The notes below the pieces were generated by a model. The model worked only from the letters and a program-made list of their open reading frames with translations, was not told where the DNA came from and ran no database searches. A stretch of 64,000 nt of DNA from Porticoccus sp964395715 (GTDB lineage: Bacteria > Pseudomonadota > Gammaproteobacteria > Pseudomonadales > Porticoccaceae): assembly GCA_964395715.1 (NCBI GenBank), contig CAYNAU010000002.1:594920-658919 (forward strand), in the 5' to 3' direction. Within the stretch, counting starts at the first letter, position 1. The number at the start of each line of letters is the position of its first letter. A program made the position numbers and the translations under genes. Below, piece by piece: positions 24,130-32,924 of this stretch.

Positions 24130-25824
24130 TTAATACAGGCTGAGGGTCAGGTAGAGGACCAACAGCACCACCACCCAGGTCACCACACTACCGGTGGGCC
24201 AGGTGCGGGCAAGGATGCCCTGAGGACCATGATGCCGAGTAATGTAATCCACCACCCAGTCAAACAGGGTTTTGACAGTGGATCGAAGGGCACTGTTAAC
24301 GGCAATGACTGCGCCAGTTACCCGCGCCAGGGCGGCGGGCGCCAGGCGACGATAAGTCCACTCGGCATCCAGGTTCACCGATGGCAGTTCCGGCGGGTAC
24401 ATATGCCTCAGGTTGAGCCAGACAAATGCCAGCGCCGAGAAGCACAGCAGCTGGGTCTGGGCCAGCACGTGAGTGGCATCGTAGGGGTTGTAGCCGGTGT
24501 CGTAGGGCAGCAGTTGATAGAGCACTTCCGGGAACACGCCAATGGTGATGCACAGTGCCGCGGCAATGGTCATGGCCAGCAGCATGTTCACCGGTGGCTC
24601 CGAGGTGCGAATGCCTGAGTCGTGCGCAAAGAAGGCAAAATAGGGAATCTTGATGCCCGCATGGTGGAATACCCCGGCGGAGGCAAACAACAGCATCAAC
24701 CAGATCCACGGGTAATCATTTTCCAGCGCCGCACTCATCACCATGGATTTGCTGACAAAGCCGCTGAACAGCGGGAACGCAGAAATGGAGGCGGCACCGA
24801 TAATACAGAGCACCGTCGTTTTTGGCATGCTCTTGTACAGCCCGCCGAGCTCCGATCCATTGATCCGCCCGGTCATGTGAAGCACCGCCCCCATGGACAT
24901 AAACAGCAGGCCCTTGAAGATCACGTCGGTAAAGGCGTGGGCCACCGCGCCGTTGATGGACAGTGCCGTACCAATACCCACACCCACCACCATAAAGCCG
25001 AGCTGGTTAATCAGGCTGTAAGCCAATACCCGGCGCAGGTCATTCTCAATCACTGCGTAGAAAATCGGGAAACAGGTCATGGCCGCACCGATATAAACCA
25101 GCAGCTCGGTACCCGGATAACCCCTGGCCAGTGCATAAATCGCCACCTTGGTGGTGAAGGCACTGAGGAATACCGTCCCGGTGGGCGTAGATTCGGGATA
25201 GGCATCCGTCAACCAGTTGTGGAAGAACGGGAAGGCACACTTGATACCAAACGCCAGGAAGATCAGCCAGCCATGCACGCCCTGCAAGCCGATTTCAACG
25301 AACGACAGGGAATCGGCCTGACGGCTGTAGAGAATGATGCCACCCAGTAACAGCAGGCCGGACAACACCTGAATAATCAGGTAGCGCATGCCGGCCCGGT
25401 AGGAACGCTCGGAACGGCGTGCCCAGACCAGAAATACCGAGGTCAGGGCCAGCAACTCCCAGAACACAAACAGGGTAAGCAGGTCACCGGCGAAAACAGC
25501 GCCCAGGGCACTGCCTGCATAAAATAAGGCCGCGCCCTGCTGCATCCGGTCCCGCACGTGCAGGGAGTAAATAATGGCGATCAGCGCAGCAATGTGAAAC
25601 AGGTACCCAAACAGGATGCTGAGCCTGTCCATCTGGTGAATGATAAGTTGGAAGTCGAGGAAGGGGACCTGCCAGTAACTACCCGCCGGGGTCAGCCACA
25701 GGTTGGCGGCACTGACCACAGGAATCAACAGCATCAGTACGGCTCGCGGCGCGCCGTTCAACAATAGCGCCAGAGCCCCGGCGAGATAGAAGAACAGGAA
25801 AGGAGGCAGCTCAATGGGCATCAT
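24130..25824 (-). CDS. Mrp-like antiporter, third NuoL/M-type subunit
   Basis: The 564-residue polytopic protein is related to complex I and MrpA/D proton-translocating subunits. The conserved Glu of TM5 (LLTLFVFWELLALTSVF) and the Lys of TM7 (FTTKVAIYALARGYPG) are present, along with the half-helix region AYSLINQLGFMVVGVG. The C-terminal part is longer than in MrpD, ending in an extra TM (VVTWVVVLLVLYLTLSLY). Last gene of the operon. It may replace the antiporter module of a full-length MrpA. Confidence 0.85.
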   Translation of the reverse strand: MMPIELPPFLFFYLAGALALLLNGAPRAVLMLLIPVVSAANLWLTPAGSYWQVPFLDFQLIIHQMDRLSILFGYLFHIAALIAIIYSLHVRDRMQQGAALFYAGSALGAVFAGDLLTLFVFWELLALTSVFLVWARRSERSYRAGMRYLIIQVLSGLLLLGGIILYSRQADSLSFVEIGLQGVHGWLIFLAFGIKCAFPFFHNWLTDAYPESTPTGTVFLSAFTTKVAIYALARGYPGTELLVYIGAAMTCFPIFYAVIENDLRRVLAYSLINQLGFMVVGVGIGTALSINGAVAHAFTDVIFKGLLFMSMGAVLHMTGRINGSELGGLYKSMPKTTVLCIIGAASISAFPLFSGFVSKSMVMSAALENDYPWIWLMLLFASAGVFHHAGIKIPYFAFFAHDSGIRTSEPPVNMLLAMTIAAALCITIGVFPEVLYQLLPYDTGYNPYDATHVLAQTQLLCFSALAFVWLNLRHMYPPELPSVNLDAEWTYRRLAPAALARVTGAVIAVNSALRSTVKTLFDWVVDYITRHHGPQGILARTWPTGSVVTWVVVLLVLYLTLSLY

Positions 25825-26119
25825 CAGTGTGCCCTCCCCGCTGTTGTTCGTCCCGGTCCGCGGCCTGTTCCCGGCGCAGGTAGTAATCCTCGTCCCGCAT
25901 CAGGAAGGTGCGCATCCATTTGGCCACCAGCACCAGCAGCACACAGCCCACAAACCCGTAGAGGGCGTAAAAGCCCCAAAGATTTTCCCAGGAATGATAG
26001 ATATGGCGGTGAATCACGAAATCCAGCCCCAGCAGCAGAATGCAGCAGGCAAACAGAGCACGCAGGACAAGGCGCACGTTACCGGGCTTGTCGAAAAAAT
26101 GTTGTTTCTCGGTCGTCAC
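25811..26119 (-). CDS. small membrane protein of the Mrp-like operon (unknown)
   Basis: The 102-residue protein has two TM segments (VLRALFACCILLLGLDFVIH and WGFYALYGFVGCVLLVLVAK) and a charged C-terminal tail (DEDYYLRREQAADRDEQQRG). It lies between two antiporter subunits and overlaps the next gene by 14 bases, so it is probably an accessory subunit or assembly factor. I do not recognise a named family. It is not one of the seven standard Mrp subunits. Confidence 0.8.
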   Translation of the reverse strand: MTTEKQHFFDKPGNVRLVLRALFACCILLLGLDFVIHRHIYHSWENLWGFYALYGFVGCVLLVLVAKWMRTFLMRDEDYYLRREQAADRDEQQRGGHTDDAH

Positions 26120-26128
26120 GGCTGCCCC

Positions 26129-27601
26129 CTATCCAATGCTTCGCGCCAGGTCATAAAGTGGCTGCGGGTAGAAAAACAACAGCAGGCACATCAGCGTGGT
26201 GATCAGTATCGCCAGCAACGAAGTAAGCGGCGCCTCCTGAATGCCTGTGCCCCCGTTGCCAACACTGCCGGTGCTATCGGTGGCAAAAAAGGCTTTGAGG
26301 GGAATCGGCAACAGGTAGGCGATATTCAGCAGTGAACTGAGCATCAATACGCCCATCAACAGCCATTGTCCCGCTTCTAGGGTTCCCAGAATCAGGTACC
26401 ACTTGCTCCAGGAGCCACCCGCCGGCGGCAAACCGATAATGCTCAGGCTGGCAATGAAAAAGGCCGCCATGGTCAGCGGCATGGCGCGACCCAGTCCACG
26501 CATATCACTGATCTCGGATTTGTGGCTGGCCACCAGGATGGCGCCAGCACAGAAAAACAGCGTGATTTTCCCGAATGCGTGCATGGCGATATGCAGCGCA
26601 CTACCCAGCAGACCGGCGCTGGTGGCAAGCAGCACGCCGAGACTGATATAGCCGAGTTGGCTGATAGTGGAATACGCCAGCCGCGCTTTGAGATTATCCT
26701 GTCGCATGGCCACCAGAGAGGCCGCCAGCACCCCGAAGGCCACCAGGTAAAGCAGCCATTCCGTCACAGCGAGATTACCCAGGGTATCCAGGCCGAAAAT
26801 AAAAACACCCACCTTCACCAGGGCAAAGACCCCGGCTTTTACCACCGCCACCGCGTGCAACAAGGCGCTTACGGGGGTAGGTGCAACCATTGCCGCAGGC
26901 AACCAGCGGTGGAAAGGCATCACTGCGGCCTTACCGATACCAAACACAAAGAGTACGAGCAATAGCGACAGCAGTATTGGGGTGATGTCGTCACCAAAAA
27001 TGCCGCCCTCTTTAAATGTCAGTGTCCCGGCTACGGCCCAGGTGCCAATAATGGCGGGCAAAAAGCACACGATGGAGGTACCCAGCAAAAGGCCTAGATA
27101 CGTCCGTCCTCCCCGTCGCGCCTTATCGGTGCCCGCATGGGTAACCAGCGGGTAGGTGCTGAGGGTGAGGATTTCGTAAAAGATAAAAAGTGTTAACAGG
27201 TTATCGGCCAGCGCGATGCCACCGACAGAAGCGATGGCGACGGCAAATAACGCATAAAAGCGCGTCTGATTTGACTCACCATGGCCGCGCATGTAACCGA
27301 TGGCATAGAGAACCGTCACCATCCACAGGAAACTGGCGATCAGACAGAAAAGCAGGCCCAGTGGCTCGAGACGGAATGAAATGGTCAAGCCCGGCAGCAG
27401 CTCCAGCAGTGTCCAGCCACTGCGATCACCCGCCATAACAGACTGGTACAGCAGCCACACTGCTGCAAACAGTAACGCGCCGCCCACCAGAGAAATTGCT
27501 TCCCTCAGGTTCGGACGCATTCCCGTCAGGGCAACACCAGCTGCCGCCAGCAGCGGAATTACTAAAACCGCCTGCATCAGGCCGATCACCGACAGGTTCA
27601 C
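26129..27601 (-). CDS. Mrp-like antiporter, second NuoM/N-type subunit
   Basis: The 490-residue membrane protein has about 14 TM segments. Key residues are kept: Glu in LLTLFIFYEILTLSTYPLV (TM5) and Lys in HAVAVVKAGVFALVKVG (TM7). The conserved LAYSTISQLGYISLGV block is also present. GTG start at 27601, overlapping the stop of the preceding gene by four bases, suggests translational coupling. Confidence 0.87.
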   Translation of the reverse strand: MNLSVIGLMQAVLVIPLLAAAGVALTGMRPNLREAISLVGGALLFAAVWLLYQSVMAGDRSGWTLLELLPGLTISFRLEPLGLLFCLIASFLWMVTVLYAIGYMRGHGESNQTRFYALFAVAIASVGGIALADNLLTLFIFYEILTLSTYPLVTHAGTDKARRGGRTYLGLLLGTSIVCFLPAIIGTWAVAGTLTFKEGGIFGDDITPILLSLLLVLFVFGIGKAAVMPFHRWLPAAMVAPTPVSALLHAVAVVKAGVFALVKVGVFIFGLDTLGNLAVTEWLLYLVAFGVLAASLVAMRQDNLKARLAYSTISQLGYISLGVLLATSAGLLGSALHIAMHAFGKITLFFCAGAILVASHKSEISDMRGLGRAMPLTMAAFFIASLSIIGLPPAGGSWSKWYLILGTLEAGQWLLMGVLMLSSLLNIAYLLPIPLKAFFATDSTGSVGNGGTGIQEAPLTSLLAILITTLMCLLLFFYPQPLYDLARSIG

Positions 27602-29094
27602 GGGCCACCTCCCAGCAATGCATTTGCCACTGCACCACTGGTGCCCACCGTCAGGCGGGTATCGATACCGAGATAAATATTGACCAGCACCAGCAGCCAG
27701 GTGGTAATCAGCAATGCCGCCGGAGCCTCACGTTCGGTGACGGTGCCCTGCACCTCGGGTAGGGGTTCATCCCCACGCTGGAAATACGCCGTTTCCACCA
27801 GGCGCCAGACATACACCACGGCAAGAATGGAGCCTGCCAGGATCAGCAGGGCTATTGGCCACATATCCGCTTCAATGGCGGCAAGTACCAGGTACCATTT
27901 GCTGACAAAGCCCACTGTCAGGGGCATGCCGATCAGGCTCAACCCGCCGATAACAATTGCCGCCATGGTCCAGGGCATCCGTCGCCCGAGACCCCGGAAA
28001 GCAGAAATATCGGCACTGCCCAGTCGGTAAACCACGGCCGCCAGGGCCATGAACAGGGCGCCTTTCATCAGTGCATGGTTGAACAGGTGCAGCAGAGTGG
28101 CCTGCACACCGACCGCTGTACCGAATCCGATACCCACGATCATGTAACCGATCTGCGCGATGCTCGAATAGGCAAACAGCCGTTTGATGTTGGTCTGGAA
28201 TATCGCCACCAGGGACGCAACAAAAACACCGATCAGCCCCAGCGTGATAAGAATGTTGTGCAACGGCAGCACCGACGATACAAAGTGTTCGCCAAACACG
28301 GAAAAGTGCACCCGGATCAGCAGGTAAACCGCCACCTTGGTGGCCGTGGCCGCCAGGAACGCAGTCACCAGTGACGGGGCGTACGCGTAGGCATTGGGCA
28401 ACCACAGGTGCAGGGGGAACAGCGCCAGTTTCAGGCAGATACCCACCACCAGGAAGGCAAACGCCGTGTATGCCGTGCGGACACTGTCCGTTTCAGGAAT
28501 CCGCTGGGCCAGGTCCTGCATGTTCAGGGTACCGGTCAGACTGTAGAGAAAGCCGATACCAATCAGAATAAATGTCGCGCCAATCGTGCCTACAATCAGG
28601 TACTGGTATGACGCCCACAGGGCACGCCGATCCTGGCCATGGGCAATCAGGGCATAGGTTGCCAGAGAAGATATTTCCAGAAAAACAAATACGTTAAAAA
28701 TGTCACCGGTGGCCACAATCCCTAACAGGCCCGCCAGACACAGGAGATAAATCACGTAGAAAACCGGCTGCCGCTCCTGGGGAATTTCCAGCGAGATGCC
28801 CTGCCCCATCGCCGCGATGACCAGCGTCGCTATACCGCTGACAACCAGCAACACGTAGGCCGCCAACATATCTATGCGGTATTCAATTCCCCAAGGGGCA
28901 TCCCAGCCCCCGAGCGCATACACAAGTGTGCCGTGCTGGTACACCTGGTAAAGCAACAGGGCACTGATCACCAGGGAAATCGTGCTGGCCATCAGCGCGA
29001 AAAGCCAGGCCAGGCGCGCGCGGTCGAGTAACAGACACGCGGGCGCTGCCAGCAACGGCACCACCACCTGCAGTATCGGCAAATGCGTCAACAC
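27598..29094 (-). CDS. mrpD: Mrp-type Na+/H+ antiporter subunit D
   Basis: The 498-residue polytopic subunit shows the family hallmarks: Glu in FNVFVFLEISSLATYALIA, Lys in ATKVAVYLLIRVHF, and FAYSSIAQIGYMIVGIG. Closest in character to MrpD/MnhD. Start is GTG at 29094, overlapping mrpC by seven bases. It is part of the proton/cation path of the hetero-oligomeric antiporter in the inner membrane. Confidence 0.9.
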   Translation of the reverse strand: MLTHLPILQVVVPLLAAPACLLLDRARLAWLFALMASTISLVISALLLYQVYQHGTLVYALGGWDAPWGIEYRIDMLAAYVLLVVSGIATLVIAAMGQGISLEIPQERQPVFYVIYLLCLAGLLGIVATGDIFNVFVFLEISSLATYALIAHGQDRRALWASYQYLIVGTIGATFILIGIGFLYSLTGTLNMQDLAQRIPETDSVRTAYTAFAFLVVGICLKLALFPLHLWLPNAYAYAPSLVTAFLAATATKVAVYLLIRVHFSVFGEHFVSSVLPLHNILITLGLIGVFVASLVAIFQTNIKRLFAYSSIAQIGYMIVGIGFGTAVGVQATLLHLFNHALMKGALFMALAAVVYRLGSADISAFRGLGRRMPWTMAAIVIGGLSLIGMPLTVGFVSKWYLVLAAIEADMWPIALLILAGSILAVVYVWRLVETAYFQRGDEPLPEVQGTVTEREAPAALLITTWLLVLVNIYLGIDTRLTVGTSGAVANALLGGGP

Positions 29095-29438
29095 TGCAAG
29101 TCCCTCTTCTGCAGTTCTTCCTCTTCCACGGTGCCGTAGGCATTGCGAATGCGGATCACCAACGCCAACGCCAACGCCGTAGTGGAAATACCCACCACAA
29201 TGGCTGTCAGGATCAACACATGCGGCAGTGGATTGGAGTAGACATCAACACCTTCGGCCTGAATTGGTGCGCTACCGCCCGCCACCTTGCCAACACTGAT
29301 ATAGAAAATGAAGACGGACGTCTGAAACAGGTTGAGCCCGATCAGCTTCTTGATCAGGTTGCCCTGCACGATGACGATATAAAAACCCGTCATCATCAGC
29401 AGGATTACTACCCAGTAGTTGTAGAGTTCCATCAACAT
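29088..29438 (-). CDS. mrpC: Mrp-type Na+/H+ antiporter subunit C (NuoK-like)
   Basis: The 116-residue protein has three TM segments. Typical NuoK/MrpC features are GLNLFQTSVFIFYISVG and PLPHVLILTAIVVGISTTALALAL. The short charged tail ends KRDLQC. It overlaps its upstream neighbour by seven bases. Confidence 0.93.
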   Translation of the reverse strand: MLMELYNYWVVILLMMTGFYIVIVQGNLIKKLIGLNLFQTSVFIFYISVGKVAGGSAPIQAEGVDVYSNPLPHVLILTAIVVGISTTALALALVIRIRNAYGTVEEEELQKRDLQC

Positions 29439-30367
29439 GGGGTGGAATCCTCATCCGTCACAGTCATATTGGCAAAGGCATAGAAAATGAGGATCATCGC
29501 CGCAGCCACGGTTATTCCCACGCCCAGCTCAATCACAATGATGCCCACATGACGCCCCGCCAGCGGATCTGCCAGCAGGTGGCTGTAATCGAGAAAATTG
29601 CCGCCGCTCAGCAGGCTAACCACGCCCACACTGCCATAGAGCAACACGCCACAGGCCGCCAGCACCTGCAACAGCTCCGGCCGGATAATTTTCCGCGTGT
29701 TCGACAGGCCAAACAGCATGGCGTACAGAATGATGCCGGCAGCAAAGATCACACCCGCCTGGAAGCCCCCTCCGGGCCCGTACTCGCCGTGGAATTGTAC
29801 GTAGAGTGCGAACAGCAGAATCAGCGGAATCAGCATTTTGCTGACCACTCTGAGCACCCGGTGCTCATGCATGGTCGCCTGCACAGTTCCGGTTTTACTA
29901 CTGGCCGATGAGAGGAGACCCAGCACCCCCATGGCCGCAGTAAAAATCACAACGACTTCACCCAGCGTGTCGTACGCCCGGTAGTCCGCCAGAACTGAGG
30001 TCACCATATTGGGGATACCGATCTCCGCAGGAGATGTTTCGATATAACGAACAGCCACATGCCGGTGTGCCGGAGCGTCGGCAGAACCAAACGCCGGCAT
30101 ATCGAGGGTGCCAAGCACCAGCATGGCGCCCGTGACGGAGACCAGCAGCAATGACAGCAACGGTCTGCGTCCGGCTGTCTGTTCATGGCGCCCTACCAGG
30201 GCCAGAGCCGTCAGCATCAGCAACGGAAATACCCCTGCCCCGACAGCTGCTTCGGTGAAGGCCACGTCAACGGCATCCACTGCCACAAAAAAACTGGCCG
30301 AGAGCAGCCCGTAGATGCCCGCCAGCATCACTACGGCAAACAGGTCGCGCAGCCGGGCAATCGCCAA
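29432..30367 (-). CDS. Mrp antiporter MbhD/MbhE-MrpB fusion subunit
   Basis: The N-terminal part (LRDLFAVVMLAGIYGLLSAS, then DAVDVAFTEAAVGAG) is the MbhD/DUF4040 domain found at the end of MrpA. An MbhE-like segment follows, and then MrpB (about 180-300; VQFHGEYGPGGGFQAGVIF). The coordinates use the TTG at 30367, the only conventional start, but the frame stays open to about 30440. It encodes one more hydrophobic helix there (ELLLDIALLFLLAITAL) behind an AGGAG and an ATA codon at 30418. The true start is probably that upstream, non-standard codon. Confidence 0.83.
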   Translation of the reverse strand: MAIARLRDLFAVVMLAGIYGLLSASFFVAVDAVDVAFTEAAVGAGVFPLLMLTALALVGRHEQTAGRRPLLSLLLVSVTGAMLVLGTLDMPAFGSADAPAHRHVAVRYIETSPAEIGIPNMVTSVLADYRAYDTLGEVVVIFTAAMGVLGLLSSASSKTGTVQATMHEHRVLRVVSKMLIPLILLFALYVQFHGEYGPGGGFQAGVIFAAGIILYAMLFGLSNTRKIIRPELLQVLAACGVLLYGSVGVVSLLSGGNFLDYSHLLADPLAGRHVGIIVIELGVGITVAAAMILIFYAFANMTVTDEDSTPC

Positions 30368-30442
30368 CGCGGTAATGGCCAGCAGGAACAGCAGCGCAAT
30401 ATCGAGTAACAGTTCTATGCCAACACTCCTCTTATTCTTGTA

Positions 30443-30763
30443 TCAGAATGTTTCTTTTTTGTCGGGGTGCACTTTCATGCCCCCGTGGAGAGCCGCCTTG
30501 GCCAGTGCGTGACTGGCCGTGGGACTGGTGATCAGAAGAAACAGCAGAATCAGCAATAATTTGAAGGCTGCAAGGCCCCAACCAGCCAGCAGCATCAGCC
30601 CCAGCAGAATCAATCCCGAGGCCAGGGTTTCGGTGACGCCCGCAGCATGCATACGGCAGAAGATATCGGGGAAACGCAGTAAGCCCACCCCCCCTGACAC
30701 AACCAGGAAAATACCCACGGCCAGCAGGGGCACACTCAGCCACTCAGCCAATACCGCCATCAT
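30443..30763 (-). CDS. mrpG: Mrp-type antiporter subunit G
   Basis: The 106-residue, three-TM protein carries the MnhG/MrpG hallmarks LLAVGIFLVVSGGVGLLRFPDIFCRMHAAGVTETLAS and LLLILLFLLITSPTASHALAKAA. It overlaps mrpF by four bases, the usual EFG gene order. Confidence 0.94.
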   Translation of the reverse strand: MMAVLAEWLSVPLLAVGIFLVVSGGVGLLRFPDIFCRMHAAGVTETLASGLILLGLMLLAGWGLAAFKLLLILLFLLITSPTASHALAKAALHGGMKVHPDKKETF

Positions 30764-31032
30764 GGCTTGGCACCTTTCTGCCTGCTACCACTGTATTCGA
30801 AGTAGCGGAGGACACCGATCACGCTAATAAAGTTAATCAGCGCATACACCAGGGCGATATCAAGAAAATCCGGTCTGCCAAACAGGAAACCCACCACGGC
30901 AATCAGTAATACCGTTTTGGTACCAAAGACATTGACTGCCAGTATCCGGTCATAGATGGTGGGACCCAGCATGGCGCGAACCAGCGCCATCACCATGACC
31001 GCCAACAGGGCCACTGCAGCTGCAGCTAGCAT
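30760..31032 (-). CDS. mrpF: Mrp-type antiporter subunit F
   Basis: The 90-residue protein with three TM segments has the family pattern RAMLGPTIYDRILAVNVFGTKTVLLI and FGRPDFLDIALVYALINFISVIGVLRYFE. It starts directly after the mrpE stop codon. Confidence 0.94.
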   Translation of the reverse strand: MLAAAAVALLAVMVMALVRAMLGPTIYDRILAVNVFGTKTVLLIAVVGFLFGRPDFLDIALVYALINFISVIGVLRYFEYSGSRQKGAKP

Positions 31033-31503
31033 CTACCCCTCCAGCCCCGTCACCCGGCGGTTCATCTCTCCCTCTTCCAGTTCCCGAATCCCTGCCTCGG
31101 TAAGGGCGTGCACCACCACACTGCCATCATCCATATCCATGGCGACAGTGCCCGGTGTCAATGTAATGGAGTTGGCGTAAATCACCCTTCCCATATCGGA
31201 TGACTGCCCCAATGGCAGACGGGCGACACTGGGGCTGATGGAACCATTGCCCCGCCAGATATGGCTCACCACGGCCACATTACTACTGACCACCTTGGCG
31301 GTCAGCCAGGCCAAATAAGTGAAGATGCCCCAGCCCAGGTGCAGGGGCTGTGACTCGTGGTCGACCAGGTTCATACGTTGGGCAACCCACATAACAAAAA
31401 GACAGGAGAGCACACCGATTCCCAGAAGCAGGGGTGTGTAGTGACCCGAATTTCCCAGCCAGAGTAACGCCAGAAGGAAAAACAGACTGAAACTGTGTTT
31501 CAT
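31033..31503 (-). CDS. mrpE: Mrp-type antiporter subunit E
   Basis: The 156-residue protein has two N-terminal hydrophobic segments, the WGIFTYLAWLTAKVVSSNVAVV helix, and the conserved soluble tail NSITLTPGTVAMDMDDGSVVVHAL. First gene of the operon. ATG at 31503 is preferred to an in-frame GTG three codons upstream because of a GGGTGG site. The whole operon (31.5 to 24.1 kb) should give Na+/H+ or K+/H+ exchange for pH and salt homeostasis. Confidence 0.93.
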   Translation of the reverse strand: MKHSFSLFFLLALLWLGNSGHYTPLLLGIGVLSCLFVMWVAQRMNLVDHESQPLHLGWGIFTYLAWLTAKVVSSNVAVVSHIWRGNGSISPSVARLPLGQSSDMGRVIYANSITLTPGTVAMDMDDGSVVVHALTEAGIRELEEGEMNRRVTGLEG

Positions 31504-31570
31504 GACCGCCACCCTGAACTCAATACTGATGGCATTAGCAATGCACGCGCCCCCATTTGAAATACCGCCC

Positions 31571-32014
31571 TCAGGGACAGGTAAAGTGTTTCTTTAATGC
31601 GCTCGACAACAGTTCCGCCGCCGGGGCATTGGCCCCGAATGAGGCCTTTTCCTGTTCAAGTTTGTTAATAACTTCGCTGACCGAGAGGTCTGCAGGCAAA
31701 CAGTACGGACTGCGAAACATCACACCATCCTGCATCATTTGCCCCCTGGCACGGGTCTTCAGTGCCCGCTGCTCGAAAGACTCGTCTGCCTGCTGTGTCA
31801 ACGTCAGATCGCCCACCGCATCCAGGTAACCCCGAATGTAGCCATGGCATATCTGCGTCGCTTCTGTAGCCGATTGATTACCAACGTTTTTGCAGGACGA
31901 CAGCAACATCTCAGCCGTCAGGGTTTCCGCTGCATGCCCCTTGGATATCAGCAGCCCTGTCAGGATCAGCGCAACAAAGCCACGCGCAGTTATGGTTTTC
32001 AGTACAGTCAGCAC
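31571..32014 (-). CDS. Rap1a/Tai-like secreted protein
   Basis: The 147-residue product (GTG start) has a signal peptide (GFVALILTGLLISKGHAAET, cleavage HAA-E). The mature domain has the Rap1a/Tai layout: a first Cys (LLSSCKNVG), C-H-G-Y-I-R-G-Y-L-D-A, a mid Cys-Pro (PYCLPADLSVSEVI), and a C-terminal TCP. Some family members are immunity proteins to type VI amidase effectors, but no effector or T6SS gene is seen here, so it is listed only by fold. It lies upstream of and in line with the antiporter operon. Confidence 0.75.
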   Translation of the reverse strand: MLTVLKTITARGFVALILTGLLISKGHAAETLTAEMLLSSCKNVGNQSATEATQICHGYIRGYLDAVGDLTLTQQADESFEQRALKTRARGQMMQDGVMFRSPYCLPADLSVSEVINKLEQEKASFGANAPAAELLSSALKKHFTCP

Positions 32015-32198
32015 AGGATCACCACTTGTTATAGTTATAGGGTTACTTTCTCACCCCCGCTGCAGAAAAGTATTACGAAAAATGTAAAAAAGTGTGTCGC
32101 CAGATACCTGTCGTGTACTACCGGGTTTTCTGGTGTAAGGTAACAACAGCACCTGCTGTTAAGGACAATAATTACAACGGATACGGTCAGCTGAAGCG

Positions 32199-32924
32199 AT
32201 GAACACAAATAGTCTCTTGGCATCACCCAACATCCTGATCGTCGACGATAACGAGGACATACGGGAACTGGTTTCCCAGTTATTGACGTCCGAGGGATAC
32301 GGCGCAACTGTCGCAGCCGACGGGGATGACATGATGGCCCACCTGGCTGAACATAAACCCGACCTGATTTTGCTGGACGTAATGTTACCCAAGCGCGATG
32401 GCTTCGAATTGTGCCGACAGTTACGTTCAGACCCGGGCATGCCGCCTATCATCATGCTGACCGCCAAGGATGGAGAAATTGATCGGGTAGTAGGGCTGGA
32501 ACTGGGCGCGGACGACTATATCGTCAAACCCTTCGGCGGCCGTGAGTTGATCGCCAGAATCAAGGCCGTGCTGCGCCGCACGCGCAGTGAGCCCACTCAG
32601 ACCGCCAATACCATCCATTTTGCCAACTGGCGGTTTGTGCCGGCACATATGGAAATCTACGACGAACAATCTACCGCGACTCCGCTATCAACCAGCGAGA
32701 CCGCCCTGCTGCTGGCTTTTGTGCAGAACCCGGGTGTGCCATTATCCCGCGATCGTCTACTGGATCTGACCAAAGGCCGCAATAGCGCACCCTTTGACCG
32801 CAGTATCGACATTCATGTCAGCCGCCTGCGGCGCAAACTGGGCGATAATGGCAAAAACCCGGAAATCATCAAAACGGCCTGGGGCACGGGCTACATCTTT
32901 ACCTGCACTGTCGAAAAGTCGTGA
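32199..32924 (+). CDS. OmpR-family response regulator
   Basis: The 241-residue protein has an N-terminal receiver (ILIVDDNEDIRELVSQLL; phospho-acceptor Asp in DLILLDVMLP, near residue 60; KPFGGRELIARI) and a C-terminal winged helix (about 140-240) ending GTGYIFT. It probably activates or represses nearby osmolyte or ion genes; the target is not shown. Its stop overlaps the start of the sensor kinase by four bases. Confidence 0.95.
   Translation: MNTNSLLASPNILIVDDNEDIRELVSQLLTSEGYGATVAADGDDMMAHLAEHKPDLILLDVMLPKRDGFELCRQLRSDPGMPPIIMLTAKDGEIDRVVGLELGADDYIVKPFGGRELIARIKAVLRRTRSEPTQTANTIHFANWRFVPAHMEIYDEQSTATPLSTSETALLLAFVQNPGVPLSRDRLLDLTKGRNSAPFDRSIDIHVSRLRRKLGDNGKNPEIIKTAWGTGYIFTCTVEKS

Noticed and set aside
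31571..32014. Type VI secretion locus
   Set aside because: Only a Rap1a-like protein is present; no effector, Hcp, VgrG or structural genes were found in the window.
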